From GAS188 sp963794475 (GTDB lineage: Bacteria > Pseudomonadota > Alphaproteobacteria > Rhizobiales > Beijerinckiaceae): a stretch of 64,000 nt of DNA. Positions within the stretch are counted from its first letter, which is position 1. Each line of letters opens with the position of its first letter. The DNA is taken from the NCBI GenBank assembly GCA_963794475.1, contig CAWCDW010000008.1, positions 124,001 through 188,000 on the forward strand, read 5' to 3'. The position numbers and the translations under genes were made by a program. The notes under the pieces are model-generated. The model made no database searches and was not told where the DNA came from. It saw only the letters and a list, made by a program, of their open reading frames with translations. This document shows positions 6,792 through 15,817 of this stretch, piece after piece.

Positions 6792-9725
6792 TCAAGCGGC
6801 TTCCTGGGTCGCCGCGCCCACGAGCCTTCGCGCCTCATCGGCGGTGAGCGGCTGGCCGAAGATGAAGCCCTGGGCATAGTCACAGCCGAGTTGCGAGAGG
6901 AGCACGATCTCCGATTCGGTTTCGGCGCCTTCGGCGACGGTGGACAGGCCGAGATCTTTCGCGAGCGACACGATGGCCCGCAAAATCTTGTCGGAAGCGT
7001 GCCCGGATTGATGCACGAAGGATTGATCGATCTTCACCGTGTCCAGCGGAAAGCGGTGCAGATAGCTCAAGGACGAATAGCCGGTTCCGAAATCGTCGAG
7101 CGCGATGCCGGCGCCGAGATCGCGCAAACGCGTCAGAATCTGCGTCGCGTATTCCGGATTCTCCATCATCAGGCTCTCGGTGACCTCGAGCTTCAGCGAA
7201 TTCGGCGCGATGGCAACGCGCCCGATGATCGCTTTCACCTCCTGGACGAGGTCGTGCCGGAAGATCTGGCGGCTCGAGATGTTGACGCTGGCGAAAATGG
7301 GCGGGTCGACATCGAGCGCGCGCTGCCAGGCGGCGAGTTCGTGAACCGCGTGCTCGAGCGCGAAGACGCCGAGGTCGGAGATGAGGCCGTTCTCCTCGGC
7401 AAGCGAGATGAACTCCTTCGGCGGAAGGCGCCCGAGGCGCGGATGATCCCAGCGCATCAGCGCCTCGAAGCCGGCGATGGTCCGATCCTCGAGGCGCACG
7501 ATCGGTTGGAAGACGATGCGGATTTCGTTGCGATCGATCGCTTGGCGAAGATCGGAGACGAGCAGCAGCCGGTCCGGCCGATCGATACGCAGCGAAGGCT
7601 TAAAAACCTCGATGCGATCGCCGCCGAGACGTTTGGCATGCAGCATGGCGAGCTCGGCATTGCGCAGAAATTCCTCGGCCGTCTGCTTGCCGTCGCGATC
7701 GACGAGCGCAAGGCCGAGCGAGGTGGTGAGCGCGATCTCGCGATCCTTGTAGGGGAGCGGCGCCGCAAGCGCGCGGCGCAACCCGTCGGCGAAGAGCGTG
7801 ATGGCCTCGGCCTCGCGTTCCGAGAACAGGAGCACCGCGAATTCGTCGCCCGAGATCCGCGATAGCGTGTCTTGCGGGCGCATCAACCGTTCGAGCCGCC
7901 GCGACAAAGTGAGAAGCACGCTGTCGCCGACGCTCAGCCCGACCGTCTCGTTCACCTGCTTGAAACGGTCGATATCGATGGTGATCAGCGTGGGGCGCAT
8001 GGCCTCGTCGGTGCGCGACAGGATGAGGGCGTTGGCGACGCGGTCGAGGAACAGCTCGCGGTTCGGCAGCCCGGTGAGATTGTCATGCACCGCGTCGTGT
8101 AGGATGCGTTCCTGGGCCTGGCGCGCCTCGGTCACGTCGGCGAGCGTTCCGGCGATGCGCACGACCTCGTTGTTGTCACCGATGACGGGACGCGCCTTGA
8201 GCTGAAACCAATGGTACTGGCCTTCCGCGTCGCGCAGGCGAAGATCGACGTGGATGCGGCCGCGTCTTTGCTCGAGCACATTGTCGAGCGTGGCGCGATA
8301 GCTCTCGCGGTCGAAGGGGTGCATCACGTCGAGCCAGCCCGCGGCCGGGCCGCCGAGCGCGCCGCGCGAGAGGCCAAGCTGCATTTCGACCTCGGGGCTC
8401 ACATGCACCTTGTCGCCGGAAACGTCCCAGTCATAAACCGCATCGCCCGAGCCGGTGAGCGCCAGCGCCTTGCGTTCCGTGGTCCCGGGCGCGCCGTTCA
8501 GATAGCCGCCGCCCGAGAAGGCATGTTGCATGACGGTGAGGCCGATAAGGAAGACGATGAGCGCAAGCCCGCCGAGCAGCATCGGCGCGGCCAAATCATT
8601 GTCGATCTGCCCGGTGACCACGAAGGCCGCGGCCACGACCCAGGCGAGCAGCATCAGCCAGGTCGGAATGAGCGCGATGGCGCGGTCATAGCGTTGATGG
8701 ATGGCGAGGAAGACGATGAGCAGGAAACCGATCGAGGAGACAGCGGCAAGCGAGATGCGCGCCACGCCCGCCGCCACCGGCGCGTTCACGGCCGCAAGGC
8801 CGATGAGGGCGAGGAGGAAGAGGAGCCACAGCGCCATGATGTGGCTGTAGCGCACGTGCCAGCGGTTGAGGTTGAGATAGGCGAAGAGGAAGACGAGCGT
8901 CGTTGCCGCGAGCGTCGCTTCGGCCGCCGCCTGGTAGACGCTCAAGCCTTCGGTCGGCAGGCCCGTGAGCTTTTGCACGAAGCCGAAATCGATGGCGATG
9001 TAGACGAAGACCGACCAGGCAAGCGCCGCGGCGGCGGGGAACATCACGGCGCCCTTGACCACGACGATGATCGTGAGAAACAGCGCCAGAAGGCCGACGA
9101 TGCCGATGACGATGCCGCGATAGAGGGTCAACCCGTTCACCTTCTCCTTGTAAGCGTCCGAATCCCACAGATAGAGCTGCGGCAGATCCGGCGTCGCGAG
9201 CTCCGCCACATAGGTGACGGTGGCGCCCGGATCGAGCGTGATCAGGAAGATGTCGGCATCCGACGCCGGTTGGCGCTCGGGCGAGGAGCCTTCGCTCGCC
9301 GTCACGGCGGTGATGCGCGTCGAGCCGAGATCGGGCCAGATGACTTGCGAGCCCGTGAGTCGCGAATGCGGCGCCACGAGCAAGCGGTCGATCTGCTGGT
9401 CGGAATCGTTGTTGAGCGCGAAGGCGATCCAATCGGGCCGCGAGCCGGCGGTGCGCGCCTTGACGGCAATGCGGCGCACGATGCCGTCGGCGCCCGGTGC
9501 CGTCGAGATCTGGATGGTATCGCCGCCCGGCGAATGGAAATATTGCACGACCTTCGTCATGTCGATCGCGGCCGTATCGGGGTTGACCCGGATGGCATCG
9601 ACGGCGCCGGCAGGCGCGGGCCAAAGGCAGGCGGTCGCCAGAACGAGCGCGGCTGCGAGACAGAAGAGGCGGCGGATGATCGCGCTGAGGCCGGACGAAT
9701 CCGTCAACTCGGTCAAGCCTTTCAT
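6792..9725 (-). CDS. Membrane sensor with PAS, GGDEF and EAL domains
   Basis: A 977-residue cyclic-di-GMP signalling protein. Order: signal peptide (about 1-40), periplasmic domain of about 160 residues, a bundle of seven to eight membrane helices (about 205-420), a PAS domain (about 440-545), GGDEF (about 550-715) and EAL (about 720-970). The GGDEF signature is SGDEF, preceded at the correct distance by an RxxD inhibitory site (RPQD). The EAL domain keeps the catalytic set: EALMRW, NISSRQ, LEVTES, DDFGTGYSS, KIDQSF and AEGAE, so phosphodiesterase activity is likely. The chosen ATG (MKGLTELTD) has GGAGC upstream and avoids a long overlap with the preceding gene. The topology resembles 7TMR-DISM sensors. 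Confidence 0.93.
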   Translation of the reverse strand: MKGLTELTDSSGLSAIIRRLFCLAAALVLATACLWPAPAGAVDAIRVNPDTAAIDMTKVVQYFHSPGGDTIQISTAPGADGIVRRIAVKARTAGSRPDWIAFALNNDSDQQIDRLLVAPHSRLTGSQVIWPDLGSTRITAVTASEGSSPERQPASDADIFLITLDPGATVTYVAELATPDLPQLYLWDSDAYKEKVNGLTLYRGIVIGIVGLLALFLTIIVVVKGAVMFPAAAALAWSVFVYIAIDFGFVQKLTGLPTEGLSVYQAAAEATLAATTLVFLFAYLNLNRWHVRYSHIMALWLLFLLALIGLAAVNAPVAAGVARISLAAVSSIGFLLIVFLAIHQRYDRAIALIPTWLMLLAWVVAAAFVVTGQIDNDLAAPMLLGGLALIVFLIGLTVMQHAFSGGGYLNGAPGTTERKALALTGSGDAVYDWDVSGDKVHVSPEVEMQLGLSRGALGGPAAGWLDVMHPFDRESYRATLDNVLEQRRGRIHVDLRLRDAEGQYHWFQLKARPVIGDNNEVVRIAGTLADVTEARQAQERILHDAVHDNLTGLPNRELFLDRVANALILSRTDEAMRPTLITIDIDRFKQVNETVGLSVGDSVLLTLSRRLERLMRPQDTLSRISGDEFAVLLFSEREAEAITLFADGLRRALAAPLPYKDREIALTTSLGLALVDRDGKQTAEEFLRNAELAMLHAKRLGGDRIEVFKPSLRIDRPDRLLLVSDLRQAIDRNEIRIVFQPIVRLEDRTIAGFEALMRWDHPRLGRLPPKEFISLAEENGLISDLGVFALEHAVHELAAWQRALDVDPPIFASVNISSRQIFRHDLVQEVKAIIGRVAIAPNSLKLEVTESLMMENPEYATQILTRLRDLGAGIALDDFGTGYSSLSYLHRFPLDTVKIDQSFVHQSGHASDKILRAIVSLAKDLGLSTVAEGAETESEIVLLSQLGCDYAQGFIFGQPLTADEARRLVGAATQEAA

Positions 9726-9766
9726 AAGGTTCAGCTCCGTCAGGTGGATCGGCGCCGCAAGACGCT

Positions 9767-10405
9767 TCACGATGACGGACGCTTGTCGATGTTTTCGTGG
9801 CTCGGACGTGGCATCGGGGGAGAGATGGGGTCGGTCGACAAGATGGCATAAAGCACATGGTCCTGCCAGCGCCCGTTGATGCAAAGGTAACGCCGCGCCA
9901 GCCCCTCCTTGCGAAAGCCGACCCGCTCGAGAAGACGGATCGAGGCTTCGTTATGGGGCAGGCAAGCGGCTTCCACCCGCTGCAGCCCGAGGTGCCCGAA
10001 GGCAAAGGAGAGCGCCAAGCGGACCGCGGCCCCCATGTGCCCTTGCTGGGCGTAAGGGGCGCCGATCCAATAGCCGAGCGTCGCCGCTTGGGCGACGCCG
10101 CGGCGCAGGAAGCCGAGGGTGAGCCCGCCGATGAGCCTTTCGTCGCCTTCGCGGATCAGGAAGAAGGGATAAGCCTCGTCGCGCCGCATCTCCTCGGCGT
10201 AGCGCTTGATGCGGCGCCTGAAGCTTTCACGCGACAATTCATCGGCCGGCCAAATGGGTTCCCAAGCGGCCAGGAAGTTCCGGCTCTTTTCCCTGAGCTC
10301 GGCCCATTCGGCATGATCGGAGAGGCGAGGTGCGCGCAGGCGCAGATCGCCGCTCGCCAGCGCCGGCGCCTCGGCCATCGGGTCCGAGAAGCGAAAGAGC
10401 GCCAT
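9767..10405 (-). CDS. RimJ/RimL-type GNAT acetyltransferase
   Basis: A 212-residue GNAT N-acetyltransferase of the ribosomal-protein N-alpha-acetyltransferase (RimJ) type. Signs are LGYWIGAPYAQQGHMG in the acetyl-CoA region, the motif LQRVEAACLPHNEASIRLLERVGF, and a C-terminal WQDHVLYAI. The ATG at 10405 comes one base after the stop of the upstream peptidase gene and has GGAGG at 5-nt spacing, so the two are translationally coupled. Proteins of this kind next to an M16 peptidase are common in Hyphomicrobiales. The target (ribosomal S5, another protein or a small molecule) is not evident. Confidence 0.9.
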   Translation of the reverse strand: MALFRFSDPMAEAPALASGDLRLRAPRLSDHAEWAELREKSRNFLAAWEPIWPADELSRESFRRRIKRYAEEMRRDEAYPFFLIREGDERLIGGLTLGFLRRGVAQAATLGYWIGAPYAQQGHMGAAVRLALSFAFGHLGLQRVEAACLPHNEASIRLLERVGFRKEGLARRYLCINGRWQDHVLYAILSTDPISPPMPRPSHENIDKRPSS

Positions 10406-10406
10406 G

Positions 10407-11738
10407 TCAGCCTCCGGCGAGCCGCAAGGCGGCCGGCGCCGGCGGGGCCGGCCGCAATTGCTTGGCAAGCGCGCTCAGTCGCGGCAGCTTCTTCAAGGGC
10501 CCGACGGCCGCGACCGACATCGGCGTGCGCAGCAAGGCCTGCCCCGCGGCGCGCACCTCCTCGACGCTGAGCCGGTCGATGCGCCCGGTGAGCTCCTCGC
10601 GCGACAAGACGCGCCCGTAGGCGAGGAGCGAACGTGCCATGAAGGAGGCACGCGGCGCCGCCGCCTCTTGCGCCGAGAGGAGGGCCATCTTCGATTGGGC
10701 CTTGGCGCGCCGGATCTCCGCCTGCGTCAGATCGTCGGCGGCGCGCCGCAGCACGTCGAGCGTGACCAAGGCGAGCTCCCGCGTCTTCTTCGGATCCGTG
10801 CCGGCATAGACCCCGAATGCGCCCGTATCGCGATAGGGGGCGTGGAACGCGTAGATGGAGTAGGCAAGGCCTCGCGTCTCGCGGATATCCTGGAAGAGCC
10901 GCGACGACATGCCCCCTCCCACGGCGCTCGCGAACACCTGCACGGCGTCGTGAGCCTCGTCGAGGTAGGAGACGCCGCCGAAGCCAAGCATCACATGCGC
11001 CTGCTCGGCGCGGCGGTCCTCGCGCATCTCGCCGCCGAGATAGCGCGCCTCGGCCTCGAGGGGCGGCGCCTCTTGCGGCAAGCGCGCGAAGAGGCGCTCG
11101 ACCTCGTCGGTGAAGCGCTCATGCTCGACTTTTCCGGCCGCCGCGACGACGGTGTGGGCGGTTTTGTAGTTGCGCGCGAGGAACCGGCCCACGGCACTGC
11201 GATCAAACGAGGTGACGCTGTCGGGGGTGCCGAGGATGGTGCGCCCGATCGCCTGCTCGGGATAGGCGGCCTCGGTGAAATAGTCATGCACCAGCTCTTC
11301 GGGCGAATCCTTGTAGGCGCCGATCTCCTGGACGATCACATCCTGCTCGCGTCCGAGCTCCTCGGGATCGAAGCTCGGCTCGAGAAGGATGTCGGAGAGG
11401 ATGTCGAGCGCAAGCGGCGTGTCGGCGGCGAGCACCTTCGCCACGAAGGCGGTCTGCTCGGGTGAGGTCATGGCGTTGAGATCGCCGCCGACCGCCTCGA
11501 TTTCCTCGGCGATCGCCTTGGCGCTGCGCCGCGCGGTGCCTTTGAAGGCCATATGCTCGAGGAGATGGGCCATGCCATGCTCCTCGGGCCGTTCGTCGCG
11601 CGAGCCGGCATCGATCCAGGCGCCGAGCCGCACCGTCTCGACGAGCGGCATCGGATCGGTGGCGACGCGCAAGCCGGACGGGAGGGTGGTCACCTTGATG
11701 TCGCCCGGCCCCTCTACCGTGCTGCGTTTTGCGGTCAT
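10407..11738 (-). CDS. M16-family zinc metallopeptidase
   Basis: A 443-residue single-chain M16 (insulinase/processing-peptidase) protein. The inverted zinc motif HxxEH is intact: His58-Leu-Leu-Glu61-His62, followed by the region that carries the third ligand (EEIEAVGGDLNAMT). A second M16 homology domain follows (SAVGGGMSSRLFQDIRETRGLAYS), typical of the mitochondrial-processing-peptidase-like clade of alphaproteobacteria. The ATG at 11738 (MTAKRST) has AAGGAG upstream. The start lies about 100 nt downstream of thrC, with the acetyltransferase directly after it. No signal peptide is visible, so it is probably cytoplasmic. Confidence 0.94.
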   Translation of the reverse strand: MTAKRSTVEGPGDIKVTTLPSGLRVATDPMPLVETVRLGAWIDAGSRDERPEEHGMAHLLEHMAFKGTARRSAKAIAEEIEAVGGDLNAMTSPEQTAFVAKVLAADTPLALDILSDILLEPSFDPEELGREQDVIVQEIGAYKDSPEELVHDYFTEAAYPEQAIGRTILGTPDSVTSFDRSAVGRFLARNYKTAHTVVAAAGKVEHERFTDEVERLFARLPQEAPPLEAEARYLGGEMREDRRAEQAHVMLGFGGVSYLDEAHDAVQVFASAVGGGMSSRLFQDIRETRGLAYSIYAFHAPYRDTGAFGVYAGTDPKKTRELALVTLDVLRRAADDLTQAEIRRAKAQSKMALLSAQEAAAPRASFMARSLLAYGRVLSREELTGRIDRLSVEEVRAAGQALLRTPMSVAAVGPLKKLPRLSALAKQLRPAPPAPAALRLAGG

Positions 11739-11843
11739 CGCGACGCTCCTTGACGCATTTTGGCCGACATCCATGTCACGGAATGCGCAAAGACGCGAGA
11801 TGAGGGCTTTTTGCGCGGGGCGCGAGCGGGAGAACGCCGCATC

Positions 11844-13274
11844 TCAGCCTCCTCCGGCCGGGGCGGCAAGCGAAGCGCGCGCCCGCGCCTGATTTTCGAT
11901 GCAGGCCTCGACGGCTTCTCGGTCATTGCGAAGCACGATGACGCGCTCCTTGCGAGCCATCAGATCGGCAAGATGCGCCGGCAGCTCGGGGCGCACCCCC
12001 GTGGCGGCCTCGACGGCATCGGGAAACTTCGCCGGATGGGCGGTCGCGAGAGCGATCATCGGCGTTGCCGGATCGCGCTCACGCGCGCGCTTTGCCGCAT
12101 GCACCGCCACCGCCGTGTGCGGATCGAGAAGGTAACGGGCCTTTTCCCAGGTTTCGCGCATCGTCGCGGCCGCTTCCCGAGCCGTCGTCCGATAGCCGTC
12201 GAATTCGGCGCGGATGAACCCGAGCACCTGAGCGGGGATCGAGAAGCCTCCCGATTGCGCAAGCGAATCCATGGCGGCGCGCACGGCGGCCGCATCCCGG
12301 CCGTGAGCTTCGAAGAGGAGGCGCTCGAAGTTCGAGGAAACCTCGATGTCCATCGACGGTGAAGCGGTTGCTACCACGCCGGCCTTTTCATAGCGCCCCT
12401 TCGCCAAGGCGCGCGCCAGGATGTCGTTGTCGTTCGTCGCGACGACAAGGCGCGCGATCGGCAAGCCCATGCGCTTGGCCACGAAGCCGGCGAGCACATT
12501 GCCGAAATTCCCGGTGGGCACGGCGAAGGAAACGGGCCGATGCGGCGCGCCGAGCGCGACGGCGCTCGTGAAATAATAGACGACCTGCGCCACGATGCGC
12601 GCCCAATTGATGGAGTTCACACCGGCGAGCGAGAGCCGGTCGCGAAAGTCATGATGGTTGAACATCGCCTTCACCAGCGCCTGGCAATCGTCGAAGGTGC
12701 CTTCGATGGCGATGGCGTGCACATTCGCCGCCATGGAGGTCGTCATCTGGCGCCGCTGCACTTCGCTGATGCGTTCATGCGGGTAGAGAATGAACACATC
12801 GGCGCGCCGCGAGCCCGCGAAGGCATCGATCGCCGCCGAGCCCGTATCGCCCGAGGTCGCCCCGACGATGGTGACGCGCCGGCCCTCGGCCTCGAGCGCC
12901 GCGTCCATGAGGCCGGCGAAAAGCCGCATCGCCACATCCTTGAAGGCAAGCGTCGGTCCGTGAAACAGCTCGAGAACGAAGAGGTTGTCGCCGATCTGGG
13001 TGAGCGGGCAGACCGAAGGGTGGCGGAAGGCCGCGTAAGCGGCGTCGACCGCGTGTTTCAGGGACGGCTGCGCCACCTCGTCATCGACGAGCGCGCCGAC
13101 GATGGTTTCGGCGGCCTTGGCGTAGGATAGCCCGGAAAGTCCGGTGATCCGAGCTTTGCTCAGCGTCGGCCAGCTTTGCGGCACATAAAGGCCGCCGTCG
13201 CGGGCAAGCCCCGCGAGCAAGGTATCGGTGAAGTTGATCGCCGGAGCCGCGCCCCGGGTCGAGATATGAAGCAC
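11844..13274 (-). CDS. thrC: Threonine synthase
   Basis: A 476-residue PLP enzyme that converts O-phosphohomoserine to threonine, the last step of threonine synthesis. The N-terminus MLHISTRG, the PLP-lysine motif LAFKDVAMRLF (Lys112), and the glycine-rich phosphate loop GATSGDTGSAA are all present. The length fits the bacterial class with an extended N-terminal domain. It lies downstream of the cytochrome oxidase assembly genes, on the same strand, and before the M16 peptidase, an order well known in Hyphomicrobiales. Confidence 0.96.
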   Translation of the reverse strand: MLHISTRGAAPAINFTDTLLAGLARDGGLYVPQSWPTLSKARITGLSGLSYAKAAETIVGALVDDEVAQPSLKHAVDAAYAAFRHPSVCPLTQIGDNLFVLELFHGPTLAFKDVAMRLFAGLMDAALEAEGRRVTIVGATSGDTGSAAIDAFAGSRRADVFILYPHERISEVQRRQMTTSMAANVHAIAIEGTFDDCQALVKAMFNHHDFRDRLSLAGVNSINWARIVAQVVYYFTSAVALGAPHRPVSFAVPTGNFGNVLAGFVAKRMGLPIARLVVATNDNDILARALAKGRYEKAGVVATASPSMDIEVSSNFERLLFEAHGRDAAAVRAAMDSLAQSGGFSIPAQVLGFIRAEFDGYRTTAREAAATMRETWEKARYLLDPHTAVAVHAAKRARERDPATPMIALATAHPAKFPDAVEAATGVRPELPAHLADLMARKERVIVLRNDREAVEACIENQARARASLAAPAGGG

Positions 13275-13357
13275 GTGGGATTTCCCAAAGCTTGGACGGG
13301 CTCTTTTAGCGCGGGATGCGTTTGGAGGGAATTAACCGCGCCCGCGCATCGCGAGAC

Positions 13358-14170
13358 CTATGCCTTGCGGCCTTTGCCCATGGCAAAGGCGACGAAGACG
13401 CAGATGAGCACGAGCGCGAGCCCAAACCAGGTCACGGCGTATTGGAGATGATCGTTGGGAAGCGCGATGCGCGTCTGCCCGCCCCGCGGCAGGGCGGCCT
13501 TGTCGGGCGCCCGATCGGCATCGACGATCACCGGCGCCACCCGCTCCAAGCCATAGGCCTTGGCGATCAAACCGGGATCGCGCGAGAACCAGACGTTCTT
13601 CGCCGCATCGTCCGGCGGGACGAACCAGGCGCTTGCTTGCGGGAAACGGATCAGGCCCGCGACGCTCGTCTCGCCTTGCACCTCGCTGTCTCGCCTTGTC
13701 GCCGGGTCCTTTTTGTCGAGGGGCACGAAGCCTCGATTGACGAGGACGCGGGCGCCGTGCGGCATCTCGAGCGGCGTGAGGATGTCGTAACCGAGAGCCC
13801 CGTCATCCGACCCCGAGCTCACGAGATTCGCCTGGAGATGCGCCTCCTTGTCGTTCAGGAAATGCCCGGTGAGGCGCACATGGCGATATTCATCGGCTTG
13901 AGGCGAAAGCCCGCTCCAGGCCTCTTCCGGCGGAAAAGCGGCAGGCGGCGCGCCGACGCGCGCGTCGATCGCTGCGATGAGGCTTTCCTTCCAGGCCTTG
14001 CGCTCGAGCTGCCAGACGCCGAGGCCGCACAGGAGGGCGACGCCGAGAAAAGTGAAGAACGCCGGTACGAAAAGGCTTTGCGGTTTGCCGGAACCTGGCT
14101 CCGGAGCCAGCCCGGCGCGGGGTTCGCGCTCGCCTGTGACGCTTTCTGGAAGCGTGCTTCTACCCGCCAT
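13358..14170 (-). CDS. SURF1-family cytochrome oxidase assembly protein
   Basis: A 270-residue inner-membrane protein that helps insert heme a into subunit I of aa3-type cytochrome oxidase. The SURF1 layout is complete: an N-terminal membrane helix (FVPAFFTFLGVALLCGLGVWQLER), a periplasmic domain with the RVLVNRGFVPLD pattern and the NDHLQYAVTWFGLA motif leading into the second membrane helix. The ATG at 14170 overlaps the end of ctaE by 11 nt; an in-frame ATG at 14203 is less likely. It is the last of the cta genes before thrC. Confidence 0.94.
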   Translation of the reverse strand: MAGRSTLPESVTGEREPRAGLAPEPGSGKPQSLFVPAFFTFLGVALLCGLGVWQLERKAWKESLIAAIDARVGAPPAAFPPEEAWSGLSPQADEYRHVRLTGHFLNDKEAHLQANLVSSGSDDGALGYDILTPLEMPHGARVLVNRGFVPLDKKDPATRRDSEVQGETSVAGLIRFPQASAWFVPPDDAAKNVWFSRDPGLIAKAYGLERVAPVIVDADRAPDKAALPRGGQTRIALPNDHLQYAVTWFGLALVLICVFVAFAMGKGRKA

Positions 14171-15026
14171 GCACGGCGGCGCCGCCGCCCGTTCCCCAGA
14201 CATAGATCGCAGCGAAGAGGAAGAGCCAGACCACGTCCACGAAATGCCAATACCAGGCCGCGAACTCGAAGCCGAGATGCTGCTTCGGCGTGAAATCCCC
14301 GCGATAGGCGCGCAACAGGCACACGCTCAGGAAGATCGTGCCGATGATGACGTGAAAGCCGTGAAACCCCGTCGCCATGAAGAAGGTGGCGCCGTAGATG
14401 TTGCCTTTGAAGCCGAACTCCGCGTGGCTGTATTCGTAGGCCTGGACGCAGGTGAAGGTCGCGCCGAGCAGGATGGTGAGCCACAGGCCGGTCTTGAGCC
14501 CCTGGCGGTCATTATGCAGCAAGGCATGATGCGCCCAAGTCACGGTCGTGCCCGAGGTCAAGAGGATCAGCGTGTTCAAGAGCGGCAAGTGCCAGGGATC
14601 GAAGGGCTCGACGCCCTTGGGCGGCCAGACGCCGCCCGTGAAGGCCGCTCGCGCATAGTCGATCTGGTCGCCGGTGAACAGGCTCGCGTCGAAGAAGGCC
14701 CAGAACCAGGCGACGAAGAACATCACCTCGGAGGCGATGAACATCATCATGCCATAGCGGTGATGGAGCTGCACCACGCGCGTGTGCAGATGCAAGTCCT
14801 GCGCCTCGTGAATCACGTCCGACCACCAGGCGATCATGGTGTAGACGATGCCGATGACGCCGGCGCCCGCGATGTAGGGGCCGCAGCGCATGCCGCCGAG
14901 CGAGAGCCCGTGCATCCACATGATGGCGCCCACGGCGCCGAGGAAGGCCGAGATGGCGCCGATCACGGGCCAGGGGCTCGGGTCGACGAGGTGATAATCG
15001 TGGTGCTTGGCGTGCGCGTCGGCCAT
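14160..15026 (-). CDS. ctaE: Cytochrome c oxidase subunit III
   Basis: A 288-residue seven-helix subunit III of aa3-type cytochrome c oxidase. Family motifs include HDYHLVDPSPWPV at the N-terminus, EVMFFVAWFWAFFD with the conserved glutamate, and HGFHVIIGTIFL followed by the C-terminal HFVDVVWLFLF. The gene lies between ctaG and SURF1, overlapping the latter. The DUF983 gene that often follows ctaE in relatives is absent here. Confidence 0.97.
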   Translation of the reverse strand: MADAHAKHHDYHLVDPSPWPVIGAISAFLGAVGAIMWMHGLSLGGMRCGPYIAGAGVIGIVYTMIAWWSDVIHEAQDLHLHTRVVQLHHRYGMMMFIASEVMFFVAWFWAFFDASLFTGDQIDYARAAFTGGVWPPKGVEPFDPWHLPLLNTLILLTSGTTVTWAHHALLHNDRQGLKTGLWLTILLGATFTCVQAYEYSHAEFGFKGNIYGATFFMATGFHGFHVIIGTIFLSVCLLRAYRGDFTPKQHLGFEFAAWYWHFVDVVWLFLFAAIYVWGTGGGAAVHGG

Positions 15027-15045
15027 GGTTCTCTCTTTAAGCTTC

Positions 15046-15651
15046 TCAGTTCAGGCGCGTCGCGGCCACTGTCGAGGTTTGCGACTTGCCGGTCTTGGAG
15101 GCGAAAAACGTGTAGGACAGGGTGATCGACGTCAAGGCGCGAATGTCCTTATCCTTGGCGAGCGCCGGATCGACGAAGAAGACGACCGGTAAATCCTTAC
15201 TTTCATGTGGCTTCAGCACCGTCTCGTCAAAGCAGAAGCAGCTCAACTTGTTGAAATACTGAGCCGCGAGATCGGGCTGGATGTTGAAGGTGGCGACTGC
15301 GGCGGCCGGCTGGTCGCTGTCGTTGGTGACGTGGAACTCGACCGTTTTCGTCTCGCCGAGATGAAGATGCACGAAAGGCGTCTCGGGCGTGAAATCGAAA
15401 GCGAGGCCCGGCGCGACATTGGCATCGAAGCGCACCACCATCATCTGGCCGAGGCTCCTCGCGGGGGCTTGGGTCGCGACGAGCGGCGTCCCGGAAAAGC
15501 CGGTCGCGCGGCAAAAGAGGCGGTAGGCGGGCACGGCCGCGAAGGAGAGGCCGAGCATCGCGGCCGCGGCGCTCACGGTCAGGATGAGCGTGCGCCGCGC
15601 TCCGCGCGAGCGTGCTCCTTCTTGTGTCCGCGGGCTCACGGCATGACTCAT
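15046..15651 (-). CDS. ctaG: Cytochrome c oxidase assembly protein CtaG/Cox11
   Basis: A 201-residue copper chaperone with one N-terminal membrane helix that delivers copper to the CuB site of subunit I. The copper-binding CFCF motif (KLSCFCFDETVLKPHES) and the preceding FNIQPDLAAQYFNK are typical. Its start lies 4 nt after the stop of the small coxF-like gene and it is followed after 19 nt by ctaE, so it belongs to the cta transcript. Confidence 0.96.
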   Translation of the reverse strand: MSHAVSPRTQEGARSRGARRTLILTVSAAAAMLGLSFAAVPAYRLFCRATGFSGTPLVATQAPARSLGQMMVVRFDANVAPGLAFDFTPETPFVHLHLGETKTVEFHVTNDSDQPAAAVATFNIQPDLAAQYFNKLSCFCFDETVLKPHESKDLPVVFFVDPALAKDKDIRALTSITLSYTFFASKTGKSQTSTVAATRLN

Positions 15652-15655
15652 GGCG

Positions 15656-15817
15656 TCACGAATGCAGCGCGTTCAAGGCCGCGCCCTGCTTGACGATGGT
15701 GATGGCGTAGAACAAGAGCACGAGCGCGCCGAGCACGAGCGCGAGAGCGAGCGAGCGCTGTCGGCGCCGGCGCTTCTCCTCCTCGCTCAAGATAAGGCCG
15801 TTCTTGACCTCGCGCAT
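15656..15817 (-). CDS. coxF: Small CoxF-like membrane protein of the oxidase cluster
   Basis: A 53-residue protein: a charged N-terminus (MREVKNGLILSEEEKRRR), one membrane helix (SLALALVLGALVLLFYAI) and a short tail TIVKQGAALNALHS. A small single-helix gene in this position between ctaB and ctaG is typical of Hyphomicrobiales and is often called coxF or hypothetical. Its ATG shares a base with the ctaB stop (TGATG), so it is translationally coupled. The role in oxidase biogenesis is inferred from position only. Confidence 0.8.
   Translation of the reverse strand: MREVKNGLILSEEEKRRRRQRSLALALVLGALVLLFYAITIVKQGAALNALHS

Noticed and set aside
8211..9851. 546-residue plus-strand frame opposite the GGDEF/EAL gene
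   Set aside because: Composition (Arg, His, Glu, Asp rich, repeated charged runs) is that of an antisense shadow of a GC-rich gene; the minus-strand gene has clear domains.
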